The notes beneath the pieces were generated by a model. It was not told the DNA's origin, made no database searches, and was given only the letters and a program-made list of their open reading frames with translations. A DNA stretch of 64,000 nt from Anaerolineaceae bacterium (GTDB lineage Bacteria > Chloroflexota > Anaerolineae > Anaerolineales > Anaerolineaceae), in NCBI GenBank assembly GCA_016841365.1, contig JAENZI010000013.1:1-64000 (forward strand). The letters run 5' to 3'. Shown piece by piece: positions 1 to 7,844 of the stretch. The number at the start of each line of letters is the position of its first letter. The stretch's first letter is position 1. The translations under genes and the position numbers were made by a program.

Positions 1-21
1 TAATTTTCATTCTTTGTGAAG

Positions 22-60
22 AGAGGCTGCCCCTTACTTTTGGGACAGCCTCTTTATCCT
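22..60. terminator. Hairpin terminator at left edge
   Basis: Arms at 22-33 and 42-53 pair over 12 positions with one mismatch around an 8-base loop, followed on the plus strand by a short T-rich tail. It lies just downstream of the minus-strand gene ending at 76 and could serve transcripts from either side. Confidence 0.6.
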
Positions 61-75
61 TTCGCGCGTAAGGGA

Positions 76-432
76 TTATTTTGATAGACTTCTTTGCCGG
101 TAAAGATCGAGGGTCTCAACGGCGTGCCGCAAGTGCGGAATAACAATACTGCCGCCCACAACCAGGGCAACATTGAAAGCATCATACAATTCTTCATCGC
201 TCCAGCCGGCATTCACGCATTGAATAATATGATAATCAATGCAATCGTTGCAGCGCAGCACCATCGATGCCACCAAACCTAATAATTCTTTTGTAGCCGA
301 ACTCAACGCACCGTCATCATAAGCCTTCGTGTCCAGGTTAAAAAAGCGTTTAATGCCCAGATGCTCAATTTCCGCAATGCGGTCATTCATCTTATGCCTG
401 TAATCTTCAAAATTCTGCAAACGATCAGTCAT
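76..432 (-). CDS. Carboxymuconolactone decarboxylase / AhpD-like family protein
   Basis: A 118-residue helical protein of the carboxymuconolactone decarboxylase (CMD) family. The redox motif C61-N-D-C64 followed by D-Y-H68 is the AhpD-like thiol active site, so a peroxidase or disulfide-reductase role is more likely than ring-cleavage metabolism; the substrate is unknown. I chose the ATG at 432 because a GGAG lies six bases upstream. An in-frame ATG at 444 would add four residues but lacks a well-placed ribosome site. It is the last gene of a minus-strand run that includes a two-helix membrane protein and a binding lipoprotein, separated from the former by 20 bases, so it is probably co-transcribed. 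Family assignment is firm; function is inferred. Confidence 0.85.
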   Translation of the reverse strand: MTDRLQNFEDYRHKMNDRIAEIEHLGIKRFFNLDTKAYDDGALSSATKELLGLVASMVLRCNDCIDYHIIQCVNAGWSDEELYDAFNVALVVGGSIVIPHLRHAVETLDLYRQRSLSK

Positions 433-452
433 CTCGTGCTCCATTAAATCAA

Positions 453-809
453 TTATTTATCCTTCATCATCCGCTTACGCCGCAGCGCTTCTCGCAAGGT
501 GCCAATCAGCAAGATCAGGATCAAGATCGTGCTCCAAAAGATGATCCCATCTGTGTACCCGATTTCTTCCGGCGTGGGAGGCAAAGTCTCAGCCTCAGCC
601 GTAGCGGTCAGTGCGGCGGCGGTCGGTGCAACTTCGCCATCCAGAGCAATGGCTGTGGGCGAAGGTGTGGCTGACTGGTTGTTCTGCGAAATTGGGCTGG
701 TGAATGCCATAATCGAGAGCATCAGCACCAAGACCAACAGCAGGTAAAGGATCCAATGCGGACCAAAACGCTGCTTAACTAGTCGCAAACCATGCTTTTT
801 CTCAGGCAT
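453..809 (-). CDS. Small membrane protein with two predicted helices
   Basis: 118 residues, not recognised. A hydrophobic segment at about 18-37 and a second at about 88-105 flank a loop of about 50 residues rich in Ser, Thr, Pro and Ala. Both ends are basic (KKH near the N-terminus, RRKRMMKDK at the C-terminus), so positive-inside reasoning puts both termini in the cytoplasm and the loop outside. The start codon overlaps the stop of the upstream binding-protein gene (TAATG), with GGAGG seven bases upstream, so the two are translationally coupled and probably act together at the membrane. Confidence 0.75.
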   Translation of the reverse strand: MPEKKHGLRLVKQRFGPHWILYLLLVLVLMLSIMAFTSPISQNNQSATPSPTAIALDGEVAPTAAALTATAEAETLPPTPEEIGYTDGIIFWSTILILILLIGTLREALRRKRMMKDK

Positions 810-2131
810 TACTGTGCCTCCAAGCTTTCTACAGCCACTTGTGCTGCCTGAGCCGGGTCAACCATCCCCTGTAAAACCTGGCGCGTACTCTCACGCAAAA
901 TCGGGCCGAGGCTGCCGATGATATCGTTGGATGGACGCAGACGGGTCATCAGCGCCACCTGCCCTACCGTCGAACGCAGGCTCTGGCTCTGCCAGCCCTC
1001 AAGGGATGAAGGCCTCGCAGGGAGATAGCCAGCGGCTGCAGTCCATTCCGAGATAAATTCAGGCGCTGCCAAAAATTCTGCCAAGTCCACAGCCAATTCC
1101 TGCCGGTTTGTAGATGGAGTCGCCACCGTCCACGACCACCCGGTTCCAATTGAAACGCTGCCCTCTGCCATAGCAAACAAGGGTACTACTGTCGCATCCG
1201 CTGGCCCTGAATTGAGAAAATCCGAAAGCCAGGTCACAACCAAATTGGTCTGCCCATCCCGAAAGGCTGCCCACACCTGGCTGGTTGTTTGATATTGAAC
1301 CAGGTCAGGGGAGAGCACGCCAGCCTCAACGCCCTCCTGGAACAAACTGTAAACCTCAGTCAGAGGCTGCACTTCAAGCATCGGCCGGCGCTGATTATCC
1401 TGAATAGCGCCGCCTTCGGCTTCATACAGTGCAAGGGTAAACAGCGACTGATCGCTATCTGCAGGGAAAGTCAATGGCGTGGGCGCTTCCAACAGCCCTG
1501 CCCAGGTATTCGGGAACTCAGGGATGCTTTCAGGGCGATAAACCAGCACTAACGCATCTGCCGCAAAAGGCAGGCCGTAAGTACTCCCCTGCCACAAGGC
1601 CATATCCCTGGTGAAACCATACCAATCCGAATCATCCGGGATTTGCGTGAAAGACTCCAATGGATAGATCAAACCCTTTAATGCCGCATTCTCCATATCT
1701 GACCGTGTAAACGCAATCAGGTCTGGGAGGGCATCCGGCGCGGCGGAACTTGTCGCCGTGAGTGAATCCAGCAAGCCGCCAACCCCGCTGCCAGCTTTAA
1801 CCCGTACGTTGATATCCAATCCGTCATTCAGATCAGAAAACATTTGCAGGCGGTTCGCAAAGAATAAACTCGCCTCCGTTTCCAGCGATGGGTCCATCTC
1901 TGGCGGCACCCAAACCGTCAGGCTCGTCACCGCTTGGGGTGTGGGTTCAACTGTGATCGTCATTTCGGGTGTTGGCGTCGCATCTCCACCCGGATCTGTA
2001 GCCAGTGTCGCTGTCGGCTGCGCTTCTTCAAGCCACGGCAGCTCGAATGGCAGGTTTTCACAAGCAGCAAGTAAAAACGCCAAAACCAGCCCTATCCCCA
2101 GGAGTTTTCTGATCATCTTCGTCTGAGTCAC
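809..2131 (-). CDS. Extracellular solute-binding lipoprotein (family 1 type)
   Basis: About 440 residues. The N-terminus is a lipoprotein signal with lipobox L-L-A-A-C, then a Thr/Pro-rich spacer and a periplasmic-binding-protein body resembling family 1 (sugar/oligosaccharide) binding proteins: W-V-P-P-E near the start, G-L-P-F-A-A-D-A-L in the hinge region, and a late segment with A-E-F-L-A-A-P-E-F. I prefer the GTG start at 2131, since GGAAGG sits five bases upstream; the ATG at 2116 is the alternative and gives the same lipoprotein. It follows the M42 gene by 16 bases and is coupled to the small membrane protein downstream. No ABC permease or ATPase gene is nearby, which is odd for a transporter component; it may use distant permeases or act as a sensor. 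Confidence 0.8.
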   Translation of the reverse strand: MTQTKMIRKLLGIGLVLAFLLAACENLPFELPWLEEAQPTATLATDPGGDATPTPEMTITVEPTPQAVTSLTVWVPPEMDPSLETEASLFFANRLQMFSDLNDGLDINVRVKAGSGVGGLLDSLTATSSAAPDALPDLIAFTRSDMENAALKGLIYPLESFTQIPDDSDWYGFTRDMALWQGSTYGLPFAADALVLVYRPESIPEFPNTWAGLLEAPTPLTFPADSDQSLFTLALYEAEGGAIQDNQRRPMLEVQPLTEVYSLFQEGVEAGVLSPDLVQYQTTSQVWAAFRDGQTNLVVTWLSDFLNSGPADATVVPLFAMAEGSVSIGTGWSWTVATPSTNRQELAVDLAEFLAAPEFISEWTAAAGYLPARPSSLEGWQSQSLRSTVGQVALMTRLRPSNDIIGSLGPILRESTRQVLQGMVDPAQAAQVAVESLEAQ

Positions 2132-2147
2132 ATTAACCTTCCGAGGT

Positions 2148-3146
2148 TCACCCCAACAAAATGGGTTCACCGAGCAATTTAACCAATAGCTTTACAGCGT
2201 TTTCAACATCGTCCGTATCCACCATTTCAGACGGCGAATGGATGTAACGGCAAGCGATCGAAACACAACCAGCCGGGACGCCAGCACGCGTCATCTGAAT
2301 CGCGCGTCCATCGGTGCCGCCTGCTTCCAATACTTCAAGCTGATAAGGGATATTGGCTTCTTTTGCCGCTTTAACCATCCAATCCACCAGGCGCGGGTCA
2401 GCGATGAAGCTTGAATCCCGAACTTTGATTGCCGGTCCATCGCCCAGCGCCACTGCCATCTTTGTGCCTGGCCGGGGTGTATCACCGGTTCGGGTTACAT
2501 CAATCGCAAAACCAACGTCTGGGTCCACGCCAAAAGCTGCTGTTGTGGCACCGCGAATACCAACCTCTTCTTGCGTGCTAAACACAAAATGAACTTCATG
2601 GGGTGTGGATTTAAGCTGCTTTAATACCTCAATGGCAATCGCGGCAGAAATCCGGTCGTCCATGGATTTTGCTACCATGCGCTTGCCCAGGTCTATAAAA
2701 GGCCGCTCAAATCCGCATACATCGCCGACCTTCACGGGGCAGCCTGCTTTGCTGGTGGCGCCAACATCAATAAACAGGTCGGAAAGTTTAGGCATCTTAC
2801 CCCGCTCAAGGCCATCCATCCCAATCACGCCGCGCGTACCGTCCATAAAGCGCACACGCCCGCCGTAACAGGTCAGCGGATTGATACCGCCAATGTTGGT
2901 AAAGCGGATAAAACCATTGTCGTCAATATGCGTAGCCATCAGCCCAATTTCATCAATATGAGCCGAGACCATCACCCGCAGTCCCTGCTCCGTTTTTTCG
3001 CCTTTCCGGGCAATCAGGTTGCCCAGGGCATCCACGCGCACATCATCCGCATCGGCGCCGATACCCTCGCGGATCACATCACGGATTTCATATTCAAACC
3101 CGGAAGGACCGGGGGTCTCTACTAATTGTTGGATTAAAGATTTCAT
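2148..3146 (-). CDS. M42 family metallopeptidase (third of three)
   Basis: 332 residues. M42 (glutamyl/deblocking aminopeptidase, endoglucanase-M-like) enzymes are cytoplasmic di-zinc aminopeptidases that assemble into large tetrahedral particles. Visible motifs are S-A-H63-I-D65-E-I-G (first metal ligand), M-D-D-R-I-S (second aspartate), T-Q-E-E-V-G-I-R-G-A (catalytic and ligand glutamates), A-I-D-V-T, and the late R-Y-I-H-S-P (last histidine). All ligands appear intact. The ATG at 3146 is supported by AGGAGC five bases upstream; the open frame continues further upstream without a ribosome site. It is the third of three adjacent M42 genes on the minus strand, 49 bases after the second. Substrate specificity cannot be read from the sequence. 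Confidence 0.92.
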   Translation of the reverse strand: MKSLIQQLVETPGPSGFEYEIRDVIREGIGADADDVRVDALGNLIARKGEKTEQGLRVMVSAHIDEIGLMATHIDDNGFIRFTNIGGINPLTCYGGRVRFMDGTRGVIGMDGLERGKMPKLSDLFIDVGATSKAGCPVKVGDVCGFERPFIDLGKRMVAKSMDDRISAAIAIEVLKQLKSTPHEVHFVFSTQEEVGIRGATTAAFGVDPDVGFAIDVTRTGDTPRPGTKMAVALGDGPAIKVRDSSFIADPRLVDWMVKAAKEANIPYQLEVLEAGGTDGRAIQMTRAGVPAGCVSIACRYIHSPSEMVDTDDVENAVKLLVKLLGEPILLG

Positions 3147-3195
3147 TAATTGCTCCTGATAGTTGATGAATAGTAAGTCTGGTTTGATCGAATTT

Positions 3196-4284
3196 TCAAT
3201 CCCGCCGCTCGCCTGCAATCAGGTCTGGCGTCACACGCCGCAGGGCGGCATGTAATAATTGAAGTGTGTGTTCCCAGTCATCTTTCCTTGCGATGCTAAT
3301 AGCGGTGTGCGCATAACGAGATGGAACAGAAACCGATGTACTGGGGATGCCGCTGCGGGTTTTATGGATCACACCTGCATCCGTGCCGCCGCCGCCAGGC
3401 TGCCGGAACTGGAATGGGATCTGCTCTTCCTCACCGGCTTTCACCAGCAAGTTTACAATCCGCCGATCAGCAATTGTTGCCCGGTCCATCACATAGATGG
3501 CAGGGCCGGCATCCAGCCGGGTATTATACTGAACGTTTTCATCCTCTGCATCCCAGGTTGGCAGATCATAGGCCGGGGTCGAATCCACGGCAATTGCCAT
3601 ATCAGGGTCAAAGGCATACGCGGCCACACGTGCCCCACGCAGGCCCACTTCTTCCTGCACTGTGAATGCCGCCAGCAAATCAATATTCTCAGGGGCATGC
3701 CTGAGCAATTCGATCAAAATCGCCACGCCAAAACGGTTATCCAGAGCTTTTGCCCGGATACTCGGCCCCAGTTCTTCAAACCGCGTCGCAAAAGTCGCAC
3801 GATCGCCAGGTTTGACCTTATCGCCGATCTCAGGCCCAAGGTCCATGCGCATTTCAGACACGCTGATCTTGTTTTGGCGTTCTTTGGCCGTTGTCATGTG
3901 GATGGGTTTTGCCCCAATCACACCGGGCAGGTGATCCCTGCCTACCAAAACGGCTTTGCCAGGCAACTGACGCTCGTCAATACCGCCGATGCATTCAAAA
4001 GCAAAGAGGTTGTCATCATGCTTTTTGACGATCATAAAGCCGATTTCATCCATATGGGCTGCCAGCATCACCCGCACCCTGTTTTCGCCAGTGCCCAGCT
4101 TGGTCACAAGCACATTACCGAGCGCATCCACTTTCACTTCGTCTGCGATAGGTTTGACTGCTTCAAGCACAATCTGGCGGACTTCGTGCTCGTCGCCAGA
4201 GACTGCCGTCGCATTACATAGTTTTTCTAATAATTCAATTTGTTCTGCGCCAATTTTCAGCGCTTCATCAATTTTCTTGGTCAT
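3196..4284 (-). CDS. M42 family metallopeptidase (second of three)
   Basis: 362 residues, with a complete M42 metal set: A-A-H77-M-D79-E-I-G, L-D-N-R-F-G, V-Q-E-E-V-G-L-R-G-A, A-V-D-S-T-P and R-Y-A-H-T. It has about 25 extra residues at the N-terminus compared with its downstream neighbour. The start ATG at 4284 follows the stop of the first M42 gene by three bases, so translation is tightly coupled. The family acts on N-terminal residues of peptides in the cytoplasm, consistent with peptide catabolism. The three paralogues differ clearly from one another throughout, so this is an old duplication and not a recent tandem copy. Confidence 0.92.
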   Translation of the reverse strand: MTKKIDEALKIGAEQIELLEKLCNATAVSGDEHEVRQIVLEAVKPIADEVKVDALGNVLVTKLGTGENRVRVMLAAHMDEIGFMIVKKHDDNLFAFECIGGIDERQLPGKAVLVGRDHLPGVIGAKPIHMTTAKERQNKISVSEMRMDLGPEIGDKVKPGDRATFATRFEELGPSIRAKALDNRFGVAILIELLRHAPENIDLLAAFTVQEEVGLRGARVAAYAFDPDMAIAVDSTPAYDLPTWDAEDENVQYNTRLDAGPAIYVMDRATIADRRIVNLLVKAGEEEQIPFQFRQPGGGGTDAGVIHKTRSGIPSTSVSVPSRYAHTAISIARKDDWEHTLQLLHAALRRVTPDLIAGERRD

Positions 4285-4287
4285 AGA

Positions 4288-5346
4288 TCACTCTTCCCAA
4301 CGAATTTTATTTAAAGTATCCGGTGTCAGGTCAGCAATGAATTCAGCCATCAACCGCCCTGCACGACGAACATCTTTTAGCGATACTGTCTCAACCGGGG
4401 TATGCATATAGCGCAGCGGGATGCCTATAACCGCACAAGGGATCCCTTCTGCCACAATTTGTACCGCCATGGCATCCGTGCCCGACATCTTGGGCATCAG
4501 GTCACGGTTGTACGGGATTTCAAGCGCTTTGGCTTTCGCCTCGAAAGCATCATACAATGCGGGGTGAATGTTTGGGCCATAACCAATCCCCACACCCTTC
4601 CCAAACGGCAAGCTGCTCCAATCATTCGAACCGGGGCCTTCTGCGAAACAAACATCGATCACGATGGCAAGATCCGGCTTGATCTCAAAGGGTGATGTAA
4701 GCGCACCTCCGAGGGTTTCTTCCTCCTGTGCGGATGCCACCGCCCAAACATCCCAATCGTGCAGGCGGTTCTGCAGCGCCTCTAAACATAGTGTTGTCGC
4801 AGCGACAGACACACGATTATCAAGCGTATGCCCTGCCATGGCTTCACCGGTCAGATCAAGCGGTTGCTGCGCGTACGAAACGGTATCTCCAACTCGCACC
4901 TTTTCTTTCACATCTTCTGGGCGCAGCCCGACATCAACAAACAAATACTTCATCTCCACGGGGCCGTCACCGACCGATTCGGGCAGCAAATGCGAAGGCG
5001 GTTGAACCACCACACCTGGCAGCGCTTCCCGCCCATGCACGAGAACAGGCTGACCCGGAAGGATCCGGTGATCGATGCCGCCAATTTCGGTGATGCGCAA
5101 CAGTCCTTCATGGATTTCTGCGACCATCATGCCAATCGCATCCATGTGTGCGGAAATCAACACACGGTGCCTTGGCTCTGCCCCCTGGCCTCTTTTCAAC
5201 CCATGCAGGCTGCCAATTTTGCTGACAGAAAGTTCATCGGTCAATGGTTCCCAGTGTTTTTTGATGATCTCTCTGATCGGCCTTTCAAAACCGGAAAGCC
5301 CTGATGCAGACAACATTTCTTTCAATAATTCTGATAAATCAATCAT
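4288..5346 (-). CDS. M42 family metallopeptidase (first of three)
   Basis: 352 residues and the most divergent of the three. Motifs are S-A-H67-M-D69-A-I-G, L-D-N-R-V-S, A-Q-E-E-E-T-L-G-G-A (an extra glutamate in place of the usual V-G), V-I-D-V-C-F-A-E-G and R-Y-M-H-T. Metal ligands look intact, but the change after the E-E pair suggests altered specificity. It begins the M42 series, 28 bases after the stop of the Thr/Pro-rich membrane protein upstream, with AAGGA about 11 bases before the ATG. Together the three may form mixed TET particles, as known for archaeal M42 enzymes; that is inference. Confidence 0.9.
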   Translation of the reverse strand: MIDLSELLKEMLSASGLSGFERPIREIIKKHWEPLTDELSVSKIGSLHGLKRGQGAEPRHRVLISAHMDAIGMMVAEIHEGLLRITEIGGIDHRILPGQPVLVHGREALPGVVVQPPSHLLPESVGDGPVEMKYLFVDVGLRPEDVKEKVRVGDTVSYAQQPLDLTGEAMAGHTLDNRVSVAATTLCLEALQNRLHDWDVWAVASAQEEETLGGALTSPFEIKPDLAIVIDVCFAEGPGSNDWSSLPFGKGVGIGYGPNIHPALYDAFEAKAKALEIPYNRDLMPKMSGTDAMAVQIVAEGIPCAVIGIPLRYMHTPVETVSLKDVRRAGRLMAEFIADLTPDTLNKIRWEE

Positions 5347-5374
5347 ATATGGTCATATCCTTATTGAATCTGGT

Positions 5375-5818
5375 TTAAGGTGAAGTCGTGACAACTTCCC
5401 AGGTTGGATTTGCCGACGGATTTGGGTTTGGTGTATTGGTCTGCGTCGGTGTCGCCGTCGCTGTGCGTGTGAGGGTTGGCGTCGGCGATTGTGTTTCGGT
5501 TGGGGTAAGCGTCACGGTCATTGTTTGAGTAGGGGTAGGCGTTTGGGTTTCTGTGCCTGTTTGCGTCACGGTGGCCGTAATCGTCGGCGTAAGGGTGATG
5601 TAAGGTGTGAGGGTTATCGTCGCCGTTCGCGTTGCTGTCACGGTTGCTGTTGGGATCTCCTGCCCAGGTTGATTGCGGTTCATCCTCAGAATCACCAACC
5701 CCAGGCAATAACACGGCAAAGACGCCAAAACCACAGCGATCAAAATGTAACGAACGCGCTTTTGCTTGCTCAGTTCCTTCAATATGCCTCCAACAGGTAA
5801 AATCATATCATCAGCCAT
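5375..5818 (-). CDS. Membrane-anchored Thr/Pro-repeat protein
   Basis: About 147 residues, not a recognised family. A short basic N-terminus (E-L-S-K-Q-K-R-V-R) precedes one hydrophobic segment (about residues 22-42). The rest is a low-complexity run built on T-x-T and T-P-T units, such as T-P-T-P-T-Q-T and T-L-T-P-T-I-T, ending in P-N-P-N-P-S-A-N-P. Such tails act as glycosylatable stalks on surface proteins of this phylum; here no folded domain follows the stalk. The start is uncertain: the ATG at 5818 lacks a clear ribosome site, and a GTG at 5860 is an alternative. Repeated ACN codons also open long false frames on both strands. Confidence 0.6.
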   Translation of the reverse strand: MADDMILPVGGILKELSKQKRVRYILIAVVLASLPCYCLGLVILRMNRNQPGQEIPTATVTATRTATITLTPYITLTPTITATVTQTGTETQTPTPTQTMTVTLTPTETQSPTPTLTRTATATPTQTNTPNPNPSANPTWEVVTTSP

Positions 5819-5950
5819 CAGGCTGGGCAAGTTAAAGTGTACTTCAAAACAGCCCCCCACAATAATTTAGTTACACAGAATTGAAGAAGTTTTGTAACCT
5901 CAATCGTCCGATCAAGAGATCAAAAGGTTTGAGATAAATGTTTCTGGCAA

Positions 5951-6712
5951 TTAACGGCCAGGCTTACGAGCAGCAAACCACACGCGGGGTGAATTTTCCT
6001 GCACCTCTGTGCGCTTGCTCAAACTCCCATACATCCCGGCTATTTCGAACCCAATTTCACTGAGTAAAAATTGGATATCCGCAATCGGATAACCTCGTTC
6101 CCGGTGGGTTTCATCAATCCGCTCCCATCCAACCCCCTGCTGTCTGAAAATTGTGACCTCCATCGCCGCCACCAGGTTCTCATAATCAAAGGATTGGCGA
6201 TGGATCTCAATGAAATCATCCGCCTCATTTTGAATATAGGTTTCTTCACGCATCCAATCAACAGCCAACCCGTAGATGGTGTTCATATCAAAGATAAAAT
6301 AACCACCAGGCCGCAGCGCCCTGAAGGCGCCAGCAAATGCCTCGTGCAGATCCTTGATGTTGAGCAAATAGTTCAGGCTGTCGAAAAAGCAGGTCACAAG
6401 ATCGAACTGGTTCTCATAGGGGATGGCGCGCATATCTTCAACCAAAAATGTGACTGACTGCCCCGCTTCATGCGCCCGTGATTTAGCCAGTTCAATCATC
6501 TGCGGCGATTGGTCAATCCCCGTTACCGAATATCCTTGCTGTGCCATTATCACCGCGAAACTGCCCTCACCACAAGCCATATCCAACACATCCCTGGGCT
6601 TAAAACCTAAATATCCCAGGTATTCAGGCAGCACCGATTCTGCCAGGTTCTGTGAAAACCTGACATACGGCCCGCGCTGATAAATCGATGCAAATCGATC
6701 ATAAACCGGCAT
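5951..6712 (-). CDS. Class I SAM-dependent methyltransferase
   Basis: 253 residues. The Rossmann-fold methyltransferase is clear: motif I is V-L-D-M-A-C-G-E-G-S at about residues 41-50, the acidic end of strand 2 is V-T-G-I-D-Q-S-P, and motif IV/post-I is F-D-L-V-T-C-F-F-D-S-L-N-Y. L-R-P-G-G-Y-F-I-F-D marks the late strand. This pattern resembles small-molecule or tRNA-modifying family-25 methyltransferases (D-x-F-x-S-L-N). A GGGAGC lies five bases before the ATG. It forms its own transcription unit, with a TATAAT box at 6771-6776 upstream. The substrate is unknown. Confidence 0.85.
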   Translation of the reverse strand: MPVYDRFASIYQRGPYVRFSQNLAESVLPEYLGYLGFKPRDVLDMACGEGSFAVIMAQQGYSVTGIDQSPQMIELAKSRAHEAGQSVTFLVEDMRAIPYENQFDLVTCFFDSLNYLLNIKDLHEAFAGAFRALRPGGYFIFDMNTIYGLAVDWMREETYIQNEADDFIEIHRQSFDYENLVAAMEVTIFRQQGVGWERIDETHRERGYPIADIQFLLSEIGFEIAGMYGSLSKRTEVQENSPRVWFAARKPGR

Positions 6713-6770
6713 ATCTTGCTCCCGTGTGATTGAGACTTGACATCATCATCACCTAATTCAACCTGAGAAA

Positions 6771-6776
6771 ATTATA
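6771..6776 (-). promoter_or_regulatory. Predicted -10 box for the methyltransferase gene
   Basis: A perfect TATAAT on the minus strand about 58 bases upstream of the start codon. The region 17 bases further upstream has no good TTGACA match, so this is a -10-only prediction. Confidence 0.4.
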
Positions 6777-6802
6777 ATCTCAAACATAGTCAACATAGGA
6801 CT

Positions 6803-6846
6803 ACATCAAAAATAAAACCCCTGCAGCAATGCGCTCTGCAAGGGTT
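6803..6846 (-). terminator. Rho-independent terminator after the DUF368 gene
   Basis: Arms 6836-6846 and 6816-6826 form an 11-bp stem with one G-U pair. On the minus strand they are followed directly by a run rich in T. It sits 25 bases after the DUF368 stop codon. Confidence 0.8.
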
Positions 6847-6870
6847 AATTGTTAATCCGTTCACACGGTA

Positions 6871-7731
6871 TCAGATGATAAAATCTTCCCGTGCATATTT
6901 CTCATCCAGCTTGGCAAGGGCATATGAGATGAGCGCACCAACCACAAACAGGACAGCGCACACCGCAATCGTCCACCCGCTGACGCCTTCCGGGATGATC
7001 ACAATCGTCGAGCCAATCACAATCCCCAGAATTAGATGGTACATGACGGTGAAGTACTTCTTAAATAGCCATGAGATCAGCCTTGCCAACAGCAGCACGA
7101 TCAGGATCAAACCCAGCCCCAGCGGCACAATCACACCCAGGTCAAGCTGTCGAATGCCTGATGCCATAGGTTGATACAAACCCAGGTAAATCAGGAAATT
7201 TGAGGGGCTCATGCCGGGCACAACCACGCCCAAGCCAATCAAGGCTCCGCTCAGCACCCAGTTAAGGAATGACGGCGCCATTTGAACCGAGCGAATGGTT
7301 TCCATCCAGCGCATGAAAAATACCATGCCGACAGACACCAGCACCAACAACAGCCAATGCCAGGTTTTTCTGCCTTTCTCACCCGATTTTTTGAACAGCG
7401 ATGGGAAGGTGCCTGCAATAAAGCCGATAAACAGCCAGGTAAATTGGGCAGCAAAGTTGCTGAAGGCGTAATCCACCACGGCCGAGAAAGCGACGACACC
7501 AATCATCCCGCCAATCCCGACCGGGAGGAAAAAGATCACGTTCTTTAAAAACTTTTCGCGCAAGTTGCCGAGGAAGCGCATCAGGGGTTCGTAGATCCCG
7601 AACACCACAGCCAGGACGCCGCCTGAGAGCCCGGGGGTGATAAAACCCACACCCACCAAAACACCTTTCAATAGGCGCACAATCCAATCGAACGCATTGT
7701 TTGTCTTCGCTTGTTCTTGATTTTCTGTCAT
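6871..7731 (-). CDS. DUF368 family membrane protein (candidate polyprenyl-phosphate translocase, PopT-like)
   Basis: 286 residues with about eight to nine hydrophobic segments. The N-terminal G-F-I-T-P-G-L-S-G-G (about 33-42) and the second-half echo V-V-P-G-M-S-P-S-N-F-L are the inverted-repeat signatures of DUF368. Members of this family (PopT) are reported to recycle undecaprenyl phosphate from the outer to the inner leaflet, for reuse in peptidoglycan and surface-polymer synthesis. It is a single-gene unit with a strong terminator. A DedA/VTT-type protein, the other reported family with this activity, is encoded 1.5 kb away on the same strand. The assignment to the family is firm; the transport activity is inferred. 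Confidence 0.88.
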   Translation of the reverse strand: MTENQEQAKTNNAFDWIVRLLKGVLVGVGFITPGLSGGVLAVVFGIYEPLMRFLGNLREKFLKNVIFFLPVGIGGMIGVVAFSAVVDYAFSNFAAQFTWLFIGFIAGTFPSLFKKSGEKGRKTWHWLLLVLVSVGMVFFMRWMETIRSVQMAPSFLNWVLSGALIGLGVVVPGMSPSNFLIYLGLYQPMASGIRQLDLGVIVPLGLGLILIVLLLARLISWLFKKYFTVMYHLILGIVIGSTIVIIPEGVSGWTIAVCAVLFVVGALISYALAKLDEKYAREDFII

Positions 7732-7844
7732 AAGTGTATTGATCCTTGTTGATAAAGCCTATGAAATAAAACAGCACTTAGGCTAATATATTAAACGCCA
7801 GATGTCAACACACACCAGCTCAAAGCACAGCAGTCATCTAACTG

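Noticed and set aside
3259-4221. Long plus-strand open frame (320 codons) opposite the second M42 gene
   Set aside because: It is antisense to a clear M42 enzyme with intact motifs; its composition (many Cys, His, Arg) is typical of a shadow frame.
5361-5714. Asp/Asn-rich alternative frame across the Thr/Pro-repeat gene
   Set aside because: It arises from reading the ACN/CCN repeats in a shifted frame; it has no start signal, and the Thr/Pro frame has a proper transmembrane segment.
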